Source: Deltaproteobacteria bacterium
GTDB taxonomy: Bacteria; Myxococcota_A; Polyangia; Polyangiales; Houyiibacteriaceae
DNA: 8,714 nt
Direction: 5' to 3'
Assembly (NCBI GenBank): GCA_027295555.1
Contig: JAPUKT010000416.1
Span: 1-8,714, forward strand
In this document: positions 1-6,216 of the stretch, piece by piece
Numbering within the stretch: position 1 is the stretch's first letter
Layout: each line of letters starts with the position of its first letter
Made by a program: the position numbers and the translations under genes
The notes under the pieces: generated by a model
Database searches by the model: none
The model's input: the letters and a program-made list of their open reading frames with translations, nothing else
What the model was told of the DNA's origin: nothing

Positions 1-579
1 CTTTCCGCCCGCGACCAACCGCACACCACCGTTGGCAGCTTCGGCCTGCCAACCTGGAAGATGAGTCGTATCGCCCGGGCCCCAGACCAGTGCTGGCCTC
101 AACACGATCGTTCGAAGGTCTCGGTTGCCGGACACCCGGACCAGGTCTTCCGAATAGAGCTTGGTTTCGGCTAGTGCGCCGAAGGGTCCCGGCGGCGCCT
201 CGTCTTCGTTCCAAAACGACCGAGGCCCATCATAGAGCGTGACGTCCGCGCACGAGATGTGAATCATCCGCCGGCACTTGGCTTTCTTGGCAGCGTTGAT
301 CGCGTTTTCGGTCCCTGCCACGTGCGCCCAGCCGAGAGTTTCGCGGTCCGCCGCCGGGTCCGCAATCCCGGCTGCATGAACCATCGCTTCACAGTTGGCG
401 GCAGCCACGGCGAGTCGGTTGGGGTCCGCGAGGTCCCCGACGATCCGTTCGACGTCCGAGAGCGACCTCGAGTCAGAGCCTTCCCGCACGTAGGCGACCA
501 CCTCGTGCCCGGCCGCTTGTAGGCCGCGCAGGATCGCCCCCCCGATGAATCCGGTGGCCCCTGTGACAAGACACCGCAC
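1..579 (-). CDS. Extended SDR: NAD(P)-dependent epimerase/dehydratase-like protein (3' part outside window)
   Basis: Seen: a continuous reading frame of 193 codons from a GTG at 579 to the left edge. I translated it by hand. It opens with MRCLVTGATGFIGG, the Rossmann beta1-loop with GxxGxxG (G7, G10, G13) typical of extended short-chain dehydrogenases. Further hallmarks follow: an acidic GDL at 48-50, AAGIAD at 69-74, HVAGTEN at 86-92, and RPALVWGPGD at 161-170. Family members of this type (UDP-sugar epimerases, dihydroflavonol reductases, 3-beta-hydroxysteroid dehydrogenases) oxidise or reduce a hydroxyl with NAD(P). Odd: where YxxxK is expected, the sequence is LAETK (L136-K140), so the catalytic tyrosine is absent while the lysine remains. 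The Ser region reads HISCADV. GTG is preferred because the glycine motif sits right at the N terminus; no strong Shine-Dalgarno is visible. It lies 69 bp downstream of recA on the same strand and may be co-transcribed. Exact substrate unknown. Confidence 0.85.
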   Translation of the reverse strand, partial: MRCLVTGATGFIGGAILRGLQAAGHEVVAYVREGSDSRSLSDVERIVGDLADPNRLAVAAANCEAMVHAAGIADPAADRETLGWAHVAGTENAINAAKKAKCRRMIHISCADVTLYDGPRSFWNEDEAPPGPFGALAETKLYSEDLVRVSGNRDLRTIVLRPALVWGPGDTTHLPGWQAEAANGGVRLVAGGK

Positions 580-596
580 GCCCGTCTTGTAACAGG

Positions 597-630
597 AAGC
601 GCCCGGTTCACAAGTGGCTAGACGGCGCTT
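597..630. repeat. Inverted repeat in the recA-SDR gap (possible weak terminator or attenuator)
   Basis: Perfect 7-bp arms AAGCGCC (597-603) and GGCGCTT (624-630) are separated by 20 nt in the 69-bp gap after the recA stop. On the minus transcript they could form a stem. No run of U follows, and the loop is long, so it is a poor intrinsic terminator. It could be a partial attenuator or processing hairpin, or chance in GC-rich DNA. Confidence 0.3.
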
Positions 631-648
631 ACCCGTGCGGTCTCTAGG

Positions 649-1647
649 TCAGGCGGCACGCTTCGCGCCACCGGGAGGTTGAGCCAGCGCAGCCGCGATC
701 TGCTCCCGGATCTTGCTATTGTTGTCGAGCTCCGCGCGCGCGTTCTCGCGCCCTTGGGCCAGATTTTTTCCTTCGAAGCGGTAGTAGGCGCCGCTCTTTT
801 CGATAACTTCCGCCGCGACTGCGCGGTCGAGCAGGTCACCAACGGCATCGATGCCCTTGCCGTAGCGGATGTCGAACTCGGCCTTTCGGAAGGGAGGGGC
901 GAGCTTGTTCTTCACGACTTTGACCCGCGTGCGATTGCCGAGAACCTCCTCGCCTTGCTTGACGGCGCCAATGCGGCGGATGTCGAGGCGCACGGAGGCG
1001 TAGTACTTGAGGGCATGGCCACCTGTCGTTGTTTCGGGGGAGCCGAATATCACGCCGATCTTCATACGGAGCTGGTTGATGAACATGATCGTCGTGCCAC
1101 TCCGATGAGCTGTACCGGCGAGCTTCCGAAGCGCTTGGCTCATCAGGCGGGCCTGGAGGCCCATGTGCGAGGCGCCCATATCGCCATCGAGCTCGGCTTG
1201 CGGCACGAGCGCCGCCACCGAGTCGATCACCACGATGTCGACCGCCCCGCTTCGCACCAAGATCTCCGTGATGTCGAGCGCCTGCTCCCCGCTATCGGGC
1301 TGGCTGACCAGCAGCTCCTTGGCGTCCACGCCGAGGTTTTGCGCGTAGTGGATATCTAGCGCGTGCTCGGCGTCGATGAACGCCGCGACGCCACCCATCG
1401 TTTGGCATTGCGCGATGGCATGCAGGGCGAGGGTCGTCTTGCCACTCGATTCGGGTCCGAACACCTCGACGACCCGTCCCTTGGGATAGCCGCCGCAGCC
1501 GAGCGCCTCGTCGAGCGAAGGGCAGCCCGTGGGGATACACGGCACCCGCTCGGCCTTTCGGTCACCGAGGCGCATCATGGCGCCCTTGCCAAATTGCTTC
1601 TCGACGCTTTGCAGCAGGGCATCTACCGCCTTGAGTGATTGCTTCAT
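649..1647 (-). CDS. recA: RecA recombinase
   Basis: RecA forms ATP-dependent filaments on single-stranded DNA, catalyses strand exchange in the cytoplasm and stimulates LexA-type autocleavage. Seen in the 332 residues: Walker A GPESSGKT (64-71, K70), catalytic glutamate E94 in IDAEHALD, adenine-stacking Y101, Walker B IVVID (138-142), the MGLQARLMSQALRKL segment (162-176), the gamma-phosphate sensor Q192 in FINQLRMKIG, loop L2 with SPETTTGG (203-210), and the C-terminal domain with KVVKNKLAPPF (244-253). These place it firmly in bacterial RecA, numbered about two behind the E. coli protein. It is shorter than the usual ~350 residues and ends in GGAKRAA, lacking the acidic C-terminal tail. The conserved KFY of the subunit interface reads KYY (214-216), preceded by H211. 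The ATG at 1647 has a good AAGGAG upstream. It lies 54 bp downstream of comM on the same strand. I see no obvious SOS box in the short leader. Confidence 0.98.
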   Translation of the reverse strand: MKQSLKAVDALLQSVEKQFGKGAMMRLGDRKAERVPCIPTGCPSLDEALGCGGYPKGRVVEVFGPESSGKTTLALHAIAQCQTMGGVAAFIDAEHALDIHYAQNLGVDAKELLVSQPDSGEQALDITEILVRSGAVDIVVIDSVAALVPQAELDGDMGASHMGLQARLMSQALRKLAGTAHRSGTTIMFINQLRMKIGVIFGSPETTTGGHALKYYASVRLDIRRIGAVKQGEEVLGNRTRVKVVKNKLAPPFRKAEFDIRYGKGIDAVGDLLDRAVAAEVIEKSGAYYRFEGKNLAQGRENARAELDNNSKIREQIAAALAQPPGGAKRAA

Positions 1648-1656
1648 TTTGGGGTG

Positions 1657-1662
1657 CTCCTT
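1657..1662 (-). promoter_or_regulatory. Ribosome binding site of recA
   Basis: AAGGAG on the minus strand, nine nucleotides before the recA ATG. It is the strongest Shine-Dalgarno in the left half of the window and fixes the recA start. It suggests high translation relative to comM and the SDR, which have no clear equivalent. Confidence 0.8.
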
Positions 1663-1701
1663 GTCTCGTTTCGGGTTGGATATCGGGCGCGATCGGGAGC
1701 C

Positions 1702-3210
1702 TCAGGCGGGCTCTCGGTCGAGGAAGCGGTATTGGAGGGCTTCGGCGGTATGGGCGGGCTGAACTTTGGCCGACCCGTCGAGCGCTGCGATCGTGTGGGC
1801 GATCCGGAGCGCCTTGAGATATGCACGCGCGCTCATCTTGAGCCGCTCGACTCCAAGCTCGAGCAAGGTAAGCGCCTCGCTCGTCACGCCTTCGGTAAGT
1901 GCTTCGAGCTTGGTACGCGCTCCCGCGGAGGCGAGACGCGCCCGGGCTTGCTCGACCCTCTTGCGCACCGTTGACGACGGTTCGCCCGGAGCGGCTTTGC
2001 GCATCGTTCGTGCGCTCACCCGCGGGACCGCGACTTGAAGATCGAACCGGTCCAACAGCGGGCCCGAGACACGCCCGCGATAGCGTGCGATCTGCGACGG
2101 ACCACACCGGCAAAACCGGGTTGGGTCGCCGTAGTAGCCACACGGGCAAGGATTCATGGCGGCGATGACCATCGGCTCCGCGGGGAGGCACACACGCTGG
2201 CGCGCGCGAGAGATCACCACCTCGCCTTCCTCCATCGTGGTGCGCAACGTTTCGATGGCATCGCGCCGAAACTCCGGGAGCTCGTCGAGGAACAGGACCC
2301 CCCGATGTGCAAGCGTCAGCTCCCCCGCGCGAATCGGATCGCCTCCGCCCACGATTGCGGTTGCGCTTGCCGTGTGGTGTGGGGCGCGGAAAGGGCGCCG
2401 CCGACCCGCGAGGACGAGCGGCGCGCGAAGCCCCGCCGTGCTTGCGATGGTGGCAATTTCGAGCGCTTCCTCATCGGAAGGGGGCGGCAAGATCGAGGGG
2501 AGGGCGCGCGCCAGCATCGTCTTCCCCGCCCCTGGGCTGCCAATGAGGAGCATGTGGTGTCCGCCGGCCGCAGCGATCTCGAGGGCACGCCTCGCCGCCT
2601 CCTGACCGCGGACGGCCCCGAGATCGCGATCGACGTCGTCGTGACCACCAAACCCCATGCACACATCCCCCGCGACGACATCGGGGAGTGTGTCCTCACC
2701 ATTGAGCCATTGAACGACTTCACCCACATGCGAAGCGGTGTGCACCGACACCCCCTCGATGAGCATTGCCTCCGATCGGTTGCCTTCGGGGATGATCGCG
2801 TTGTGAAGCCCTGCCGGCCGCGCGCTCCGTAATAGTGCAAGCACCCCACGCACCGGCCGCAGCTCCCCCGACAACGAAAGCTCGCCGACCAGCAACGTGC
2901 TCGACAGCTGCGCGGGTGACACGCCCCCGCATGCCGCAAGCACAGAAGCCGCGATGGACAGGTCGAGCCCCGCCCCTGTCTTGCGCAGATCCCCTGGCGC
3001 GAGATTCAACACCAGATGCCGCGGCGGGAACGCAAAACCGATCGACGAGAGCGCTGCACGCACGCGAATACGGCTCTCTTTCACCGCGCGCTCGGGCAGC
3101 CCAACGATATCGAACCCCGGTAGCCCCTCGCCGAGACGAACCTCGACTTGAACCGGATGCGCTTCGATGCCGATCAAACAGGCGGTATGCGCCGTGGCGA
3201 GCATGCGCAT
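1702..3210 (-). CDS. comM: YifB/ComM family Mg-chelatase-like AAA+ ATPase (branch-migration helicase)
   Basis: In studied naturally transformable bacteria, ComM is a hexameric helicase that drives branch migration of RecA-made joint molecules and so aids integration of incoming DNA; in many other bacteria the YifB homologue has no defined role. Seen in 502 residues, the usual length: an N-terminal Lon-protease-like domain (about 1-170, with EVRLGEGLPGFDIVGLPE and GAGLDLSIA), then the AAA+ domain with Walker A GSPGAGKT (224-231), RPFRAPHHT (272-280), Walker B VLFLDE (305-310), sensor asparagine N353, and the family-specific cysteine cluster C355/C357/C367/C369 (CPCGYYGDP then FCRC). GPLLDRFD (383-390) carries a likely arginine finger or sensor. 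The C-terminal domain has SARAYLKALRIAHTIAAL (460-477). Met at 3204 (MLATAHT) is an equally plausible start, because family members often begin there; no strong ribosome site is visible. Probably the first gene of a comM-recA transcript. Confidence 0.95.
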   Translation of the reverse strand: MRMLATAHTACLIGIEAHPVQVEVRLGEGLPGFDIVGLPERAVKESRIRVRAALSSIGFAFPPRHLVLNLAPGDLRKTGAGLDLSIAASVLAACGGVSPAQLSSTLLVGELSLSGELRPVRGVLALLRSARPAGLHNAIIPEGNRSEAMLIEGVSVHTASHVGEVVQWLNGEDTLPDVVAGDVCMGFGGHDDVDRDLGAVRGQEAARRALEIAAAGGHHMLLIGSPGAGKTMLARALPSILPPPSDEEALEIATIASTAGLRAPLVLAGRRRPFRAPHHTASATAIVGGGDPIRAGELTLAHRGVLFLDELPEFRRDAIETLRTTMEEGEVVISRARQRVCLPAEPMVIAAMNPCPCGYYGDPTRFCRCGPSQIARYRGRVSGPLLDRFDLQVAVPRVSARTMRKAAPGEPSSTVRKRVEQARARLASAGARTKLEALTEGVTSEALTLLELGVERLKMSARAYLKALRIAHTIAALDGSAKVQPAHTAEALQYRFLDREPA

Positions 3211-3354
3211 CGAATGAGCACACTGCGTGCCAGACCCTGCGATAGCAATTCCAGGTGCTTACGCCGGCGACATTGGCGCACCACGCACGCCCGCCGGGCG
3301 GCCGCCACCCCGTAAAGGCGATGCCCTAGACCCGACGATGCTAGGGTCGGCCCG
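3211..3354. promoter_or_regulatory. Divergent intergenic region between comM and the atoE-like gene
   Basis: These 144 bp separate the comM start (minus) from the transporter start (plus), so promoters for both must lie here or overlap the genes. I do not find a convincing sigma70 -35/-10 pair on either strand. Visible structure is a GC-rich near-palindrome GCCCG-C-CGGGC at 3289-3299 and an 8-bp palindrome CGCCGGCG at 3262-3269, both of which could be chance in such GC-rich DNA. The separate repeat cluster at 3324-3348 is listed on its own. Confidence 0.5.
3324..3348. repeat. Two overlapping inverted repeats just upstream of the atoE-like start
   Basis: CCCTA (3324-3328) pairs with TAGGG (3342-3346), and GACCC (3329-3333) pairs with GGGTC (3344-3348). 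The two dyads share the right arm, so they are mutually exclusive in RNA. The right arm also contains AGGG (3343-3346), the only purine-rich match to a Shine-Dalgarno before the ATG at 3355. The element could be an operator or a translational hairpin masking the ribosome site; function is inference and short arms arise by chance. Confidence 0.35.
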
Positions 3355-4674
3355 ATGTTGGCGAGGGTCGGTGAGGTTTTCAGTCGGTGGGCTGAGCGGT
3401 GGGTTCCTGACCCGTTTGTCTTGGCGCTCGCGCTCACGTTGATCGCCCTGCTGGGGGGCTTTGCGCTTTCTGGCTCGGTCGGCGCTGTCCTGCAGGGCTG
3501 GTACGGCGGGTTTTCGAGCATCCCCCTGCTCGCCTTTGCTTTGCAAATGTGCCTGATCCTCGTGACCGGTCAGGCGTTGGCCTCGAGCCCGCCCGTTCAG
3601 CGACTCGTGCGTGTGGTGGCCCGTTGGCCGAAGCACACCCCAGCAGCCGCCGGTCTCGTCGCGGTGATCGCTTGCATCACCGGCCTCGTTCAGTGGGGCC
3701 TTGGTGCTGTGGTAGCCGCCTTCGTGGTGCGTGAGATCGCGCAAAACGCGGCGGAAGAAAAGCGGGCCATCCACATTCCGGTGCTCGGTGCGGCGGCATA
3801 CACGGGGCTTGCGGTGTGGCATGGAGGGCTCAGTGGCTCGGGTCCGTTGAAGGCTGCCGAGTCGGCGCAGTTCACGCAGGGGGCAGGCCAGGCGATTCCG
3901 GTGAGCGAGACTCTGTTCTCGCCTCTGAACTTGATGGTGAGCGGCGGCTTGCTGGTGGTTCTTCCACTCCTGTGCGTGGCTCTGGCTCCAAAGGAAGCGA
4001 GCGTTCCCGACCCCGTAAAGTCGCCGCTTGGCGACGTCCACGGGGTTTCGGTCGAGGTCGAGGATTCGGGCAAACGGACCTTTCTCGGCCTCTTTGTCGG
4101 TGGGGTTGCAGCGCTTCTCGTGATCGTGAGCTGGGCCCGGGGCGACATCGCGTTCGACCTCAACTCGGTCAATCTCTTCTTCTTGGCGCTGGCCCTTGCG
4201 TCTCACGCATCGATCCGGGGGTTCCTCGATGCGGTCACCGAAGGCGCGCGTGGTGCCGGCGCCATCATCGTGCAGTTTCCTCTCTACTTCGGAATCCTCG
4301 GCGTCATGCAGGCGAGCGGCATGATCGAGCGCCTCTCCGCGGCCATGGCGAGCATCGCATCGCCGACGACGTTTCCGCTGCTGACCTTCCTCAGCGCAGG
4401 CCTGGTGAACTTCTTCGTGCCTTCGGGCGGCGGCCAATGGGCCCTGCAAAGCGACGTGCTTTTGACGACGGCCGCAACCCTCGAGCTCGACCCGGGCCGA
4501 ACGGTGATGGCCTTCGCCTACGGCGACGAATGGACCAATCTCTTGCAGCCCTTCTGGGCGCTGCCGCTCCTTGCGATCACAGGGCTCAAGGCCAGACAAA
4601 TCGCCGGCTACACCGCCGTCCTCGCGATCGGCGTGGGGCTTTACGTGGGTGCGGTTTTGTGGGTGTTCGGGTAG
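3355..4674 (+). CDS. atoE: AtoE-family short-chain fatty acid transporter
   Basis: Likely inner-membrane uptake of short-chain fatty acids such as acetoacetate or butyrate. Seen: 439 residues, the typical family length (~440-470), dominated by hydrophobic segments, for example residues 21-40, 57-76, 97-125, 192-211, 243-259, 271-284, 302-318, 340-356, 400-411 and 416-437. The N terminus reads RWAERWVPDPFVLALALT, close to the family start. The signature AGLVNFFVPSGGGQWALQ (348-365) and the later AYGDEWTNLLQPFWALPLL (388-406) are characteristic of the SCFA_trans family, as is VWHGGLSGSGP (154-164). A polar stretch around 212-241 is a likely cytoplasmic or periplasmic loop. In E. coli, atoE sits with atoD/atoA; here the matching CoA-transferase genes lie next door but face it. 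The ATG at 3355 has only a weak AGGG upstream. Substrate is inferred from family and context, not shown. Confidence 0.93.
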   Translation: MLARVGEVFSRWAERWVPDPFVLALALTLIALLGGFALSGSVGAVLQGWYGGFSSIPLLAFALQMCLILVTGQALASSPPVQRLVRVVARWPKHTPAAAGLVAVIACITGLVQWGLGAVVAAFVVREIAQNAAEEKRAIHIPVLGAAAYTGLAVWHGGLSGSGPLKAAESAQFTQGAGQAIPVSETLFSPLNLMVSGGLLVVLPLLCVALAPKEASVPDPVKSPLGDVHGVSVEVEDSGKRTFLGLFVGGVAALLVIVSWARGDIAFDLNSVNLFFLALALASHASIRGFLDAVTEGARGAGAIIVQFPLYFGILGVMQASGMIERLSAAMASIASPTTFPLLTFLSAGLVNFFVPSGGGQWALQSDVLLTTAATLELDPGRTVMAFAYGDEWTNLLQPFWALPLLAITGLKARQIAGYTAVLAIGVGLYVGAVLWVFG

Positions 4675-4697
4675 CCGGCCGCGTGGTTGATCCCGGT

Positions 4698-4712
4698 CGG
4701 GCCTACGGCCCG
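4698..4712. terminator. Hairpin between convergent atoE-like and scoB genes (candidate bidirectional terminator)
   Basis: CGGGCC (4698-4703), loop TAC, GGCCCG (4707-4712): a perfect 6-bp, all-G/C stem with a 3-nt loop. It lies in the 67-bp gap between two facing stop codons (4674 and 4742), where a shared terminator is expected. No clear T tract follows on either strand, so it is not a textbook intrinsic terminator. Confidence 0.45.
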
Positions 4713-4741
4713 TCAATTGGTCCCGCCCCACCACCCCCACA

Positions 4742-5383
4742 CTATCGCCTAACGCTGTAGGCGGCCTCCGTGTTCTCGGCGATTTCCTTGAGTGTCGCCC
4801 CGTCGGCAAGCTCGACGAGGGTCATCCCGCCATCGCCGCTTTTGTCGATCTCGAACACGCCGAGATCGGTGATCAGCAAGTCGACGACCCGGGTGCCCGT
4901 GAGGGGTAGGGTGCAGCGCTTCAAGAGCTTGGGCTTGCCTTTCGCGGTGTGCTCCATGACGACGACGACCCGCTTCACGCCCGCGACGAGGTCCATGGCG
5001 CCACCCATCCCTTTGACCATCTTGCCGGGGATCATCCAGTTTGCGAGGTCGCCGTTCTCCGCCACCTGCATGGCGCCGAGGATCGATAGATTGATGTGTC
5101 CGCCGCGGATCATCGCAAACGAGTCCGCGCTCGAAAAGAAGCTCGTCGTCGGGAGCTCGGTCACCGTTTGCTTGCCGGCGTTGATCAAGTCGGGATCTTC
5201 TTCTCCCTCGTAGGGGAAGGGGCCCATCCCGAGCATGCCGTTCTCGCTTTGCAGCTGAACGCCTATGCCTTCTGGGATGTAGTTCGAAACCAGCGTCGGA
5301 ATCCCGATGCCGAGGTTCACGTAGAAGCCGTCGCAGAGCTCTTGTGCCGCGCGTTCCGCCATTTGGTCACGGGTCCAGGACAT
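4742..5383 (-). CDS. scoB: 3-oxoacid (succinyl-CoA:3-ketoacid) CoA-transferase, subunit B
   Basis: Beta subunit of a family I CoA-transferase, which moves CoA from succinyl-CoA (or acetyl-CoA in relatives) to acetoacetate or a similar acid through a glutamyl-CoA thioester. Seen in 213 residues, the usual length: YVNLGIGIPTLVSNYIP (21-37), followed by SENGMLG (46-52) with E47 as the expected catalytic glutamate; then ISRG-like MIRGGHINLSILGAMQV (91-107), GDLANWMIPGKMVKGMGGAMDLV (110-132; the GMGGAMDLV part is a family hallmark), VVVVMEH (138-144), and CTLPLTG (157-163). The gene starts 10 bp after the scoA stop, so the two are translationally coupled subunits. The SCOT-type signatures, rather than the AtoA or propionate types, are the reason for the name. 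Converges on the atoE-like transporter, which could supply its substrate. Confidence 0.96.
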   Translation of the reverse strand: MSWTRDQMAERAAQELCDGFYVNLGIGIPTLVSNYIPEGIGVQLQSENGMLGMGPFPYEGEEDPDLINAGKQTVTELPTTSFFSSADSFAMIRGGHINLSILGAMQVAENGDLANWMIPGKMVKGMGGAMDLVAGVKRVVVVMEHTAKGKPKLLKRCTLPLTGTRVVDLLITDLGVFEIDKSGDGGMTLVELADGATLKEIAENTEAAYSVRR

Positions 5384-5389
5384 AGTGCT

Positions 5390-5395
5390 CTCCTC
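5390..5395 (-). promoter_or_regulatory. Ribosome binding site of scoB overlapping the scoA stop codon
   Basis: The minus strand reads TGAGGAG at 5396-5390: the scoA stop TGA runs directly into a GAGGAG Shine-Dalgarno six nucleotides before the scoB ATG. A ribosome finishing scoA sits on the scoB initiation site, consistent with 1:1 production of the two subunits. Confidence 0.8.
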
Positions 5396-6098
5396 ACGGA
5401 CGCGGACGCGTGGTCCGTTGCTCGATGTGCTTCGAGGCGTTGGGGAAGTGAACGATACGGTCGACGTAGATCCCTGGGGTCATGATGTGGTCCGGATCGA
5501 GCTCGCCTGGCTCTACGAGATGCTCGACCTCTGCAACCGTGACCTCCGCGGCGGTCGCCATCATCGGGTTGAAGTTTCGCGCGGTCTTCCGGTAAATCAG
5601 ATTGCCTTCGGTATCGCCCTTCCACGCATGGACGATCGCGACGTCGGCGAAGAGCCCTCGCTCCATCACGTACTGCGAGCCGTCGAACTCGCGAACTTCT
5701 TTCCCCTCGGCCACCGTCGTGCCGACCCCGGTCTTGGTAAAGAAGGCAGGGATGCCGGCGCCGCCCGCGCGAATCCTCTCAGCCAGCGTCCCTTGTGGTG
5801 TGAACTCCACCGTGAGGTCCCCATCGAGGAACTGTTTCGCAAACAGCTGGTTCTCGCCAACATAAGACGAGACCATTTTACTGATCTGCTTGGTCTCGAG
5901 CATCACACCCAAGCCGATTCCATCGACGCCGGCGTTGTTCGAGATGACCGTCAGGTCCTTCACACCGGACTTGGCAACCGCTTCGACCAGGGCTTCCGGG
6001 ATTCCGCACAACCCGAACCCGCCGCTCATCAGTGTCATTCCGTCCTTCAGCAGCCCTTCGAGGGCAGTGGGCGCGTTGGGGTATACCTTGCTGACCAT
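5394..6098 (-). CDS. scoA: 3-oxoacid (succinyl-CoA:3-ketoacid) CoA-transferase, subunit A
   Basis: Alpha subunit of the same cytoplasmic CoA-transferase; it provides much of the CoA-binding half of the heteromer. Seen in 234 residues: MSGGFGLCGIPE (24-35), the glycine-rich family I signature; ISNNAGVDGIGLG (52-64); SSYVGENQLF (77-86); then VEFTPQGTLAERIRAGGAGI (97-116) leading into PAFFTKTGVGT, which is strongly conserved in SCOT-type alpha subunits. DVAIVHAWKGDTEGNLIYRKTARNFNP in the later half is also typical. ATG at 6098 gives the standard N terminus (SKVYPNAPTALEGLLKDG); the upstream ribosome site is weak. First gene of a two-gene scoA-scoB operon, divergent from the lipase-like gene, so its promoter should lie between 6099 and 6174. 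Acetoacetate as substrate is inferred from the family and the neighbouring AtoE-like transporter. Confidence 0.96.
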   Translation of the reverse strand: MVSKVYPNAPTALEGLLKDGMTLMSGGFGLCGIPEALVEAVAKSGVKDLTVISNNAGVDGIGLGVMLETKQISKMVSSYVGENQLFAKQFLDGDLTVEFTPQGTLAERIRAGGAGIPAFFTKTGVGTTVAEGKEVREFDGSQYVMERGLFADVAIVHAWKGDTEGNLIYRKTARNFNPMMATAAEVTVAEVEHLVEPGELDPDHIMTPGIYVDRIVHFPNASKHIEQRTTRPRP

Positions 6099-6216
6099 GG
6101 CTCGTGTTTACCAGCATTGCCCGCGGGCGGAAACTCTGCTCTCGGGCCGAACGACCGCGTGATATCTTCCCACCGTGCATCGACGCTTTGGTTGGCCTTG
6201 GGGGCCGTCGCGGATC
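6099..6216. promoter_or_regulatory. Divergent intergenic region between scoA and the lipase-like gene
   Basis: Must hold the start signals for scoAB (minus) and the hydrolase (plus). A perfect 10-bp palindrome GCCCGCGGGC lies at 6119-6128, about 20 bp upstream of scoA, which could be an operator but is also easy to get by chance in GC-rich DNA. On the plus strand TATCTT near 6163-6168 is a weak -10-like hexamer without a good -35. No convincing promoter pair is visible. If the hydrolase begins at the GTG at 6175, the region is 42 bp shorter. Confidence 0.4.

Noticed and set aside
264..611. A 115-codon ATG-started minus-strand frame at the left end
   Set aside because: Another minus-strand frame starting with GTG at 579 gives an SDR with a full Rossmann motif; this ATG frame is its out-of-frame shadow.
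679..1359. A 226-codon plus-strand open frame antisense to recA
   Set aside because: recA is unmistakable on the minus strand; the antisense frame has only low-information sequence.
2035..2832. A 265-codon plus-strand open frame antisense to comM
   Set aside because: Lies wholly within the well-supported ComM AAA+ region; Arg/His/Ala-rich product without a domain, a codon-bias shadow.
3259..4809. A 516-codon minus-strand open frame antisense to the whole transporter gene
   Set aside because: Its product is rich in Arg, His, Asp, Gln and Gly with no recognisable domain, while the plus strand encodes a clear AtoE-family membrane protein with family signatures. Long antisense open frames are expected in GC-rich genes with biased third positions.
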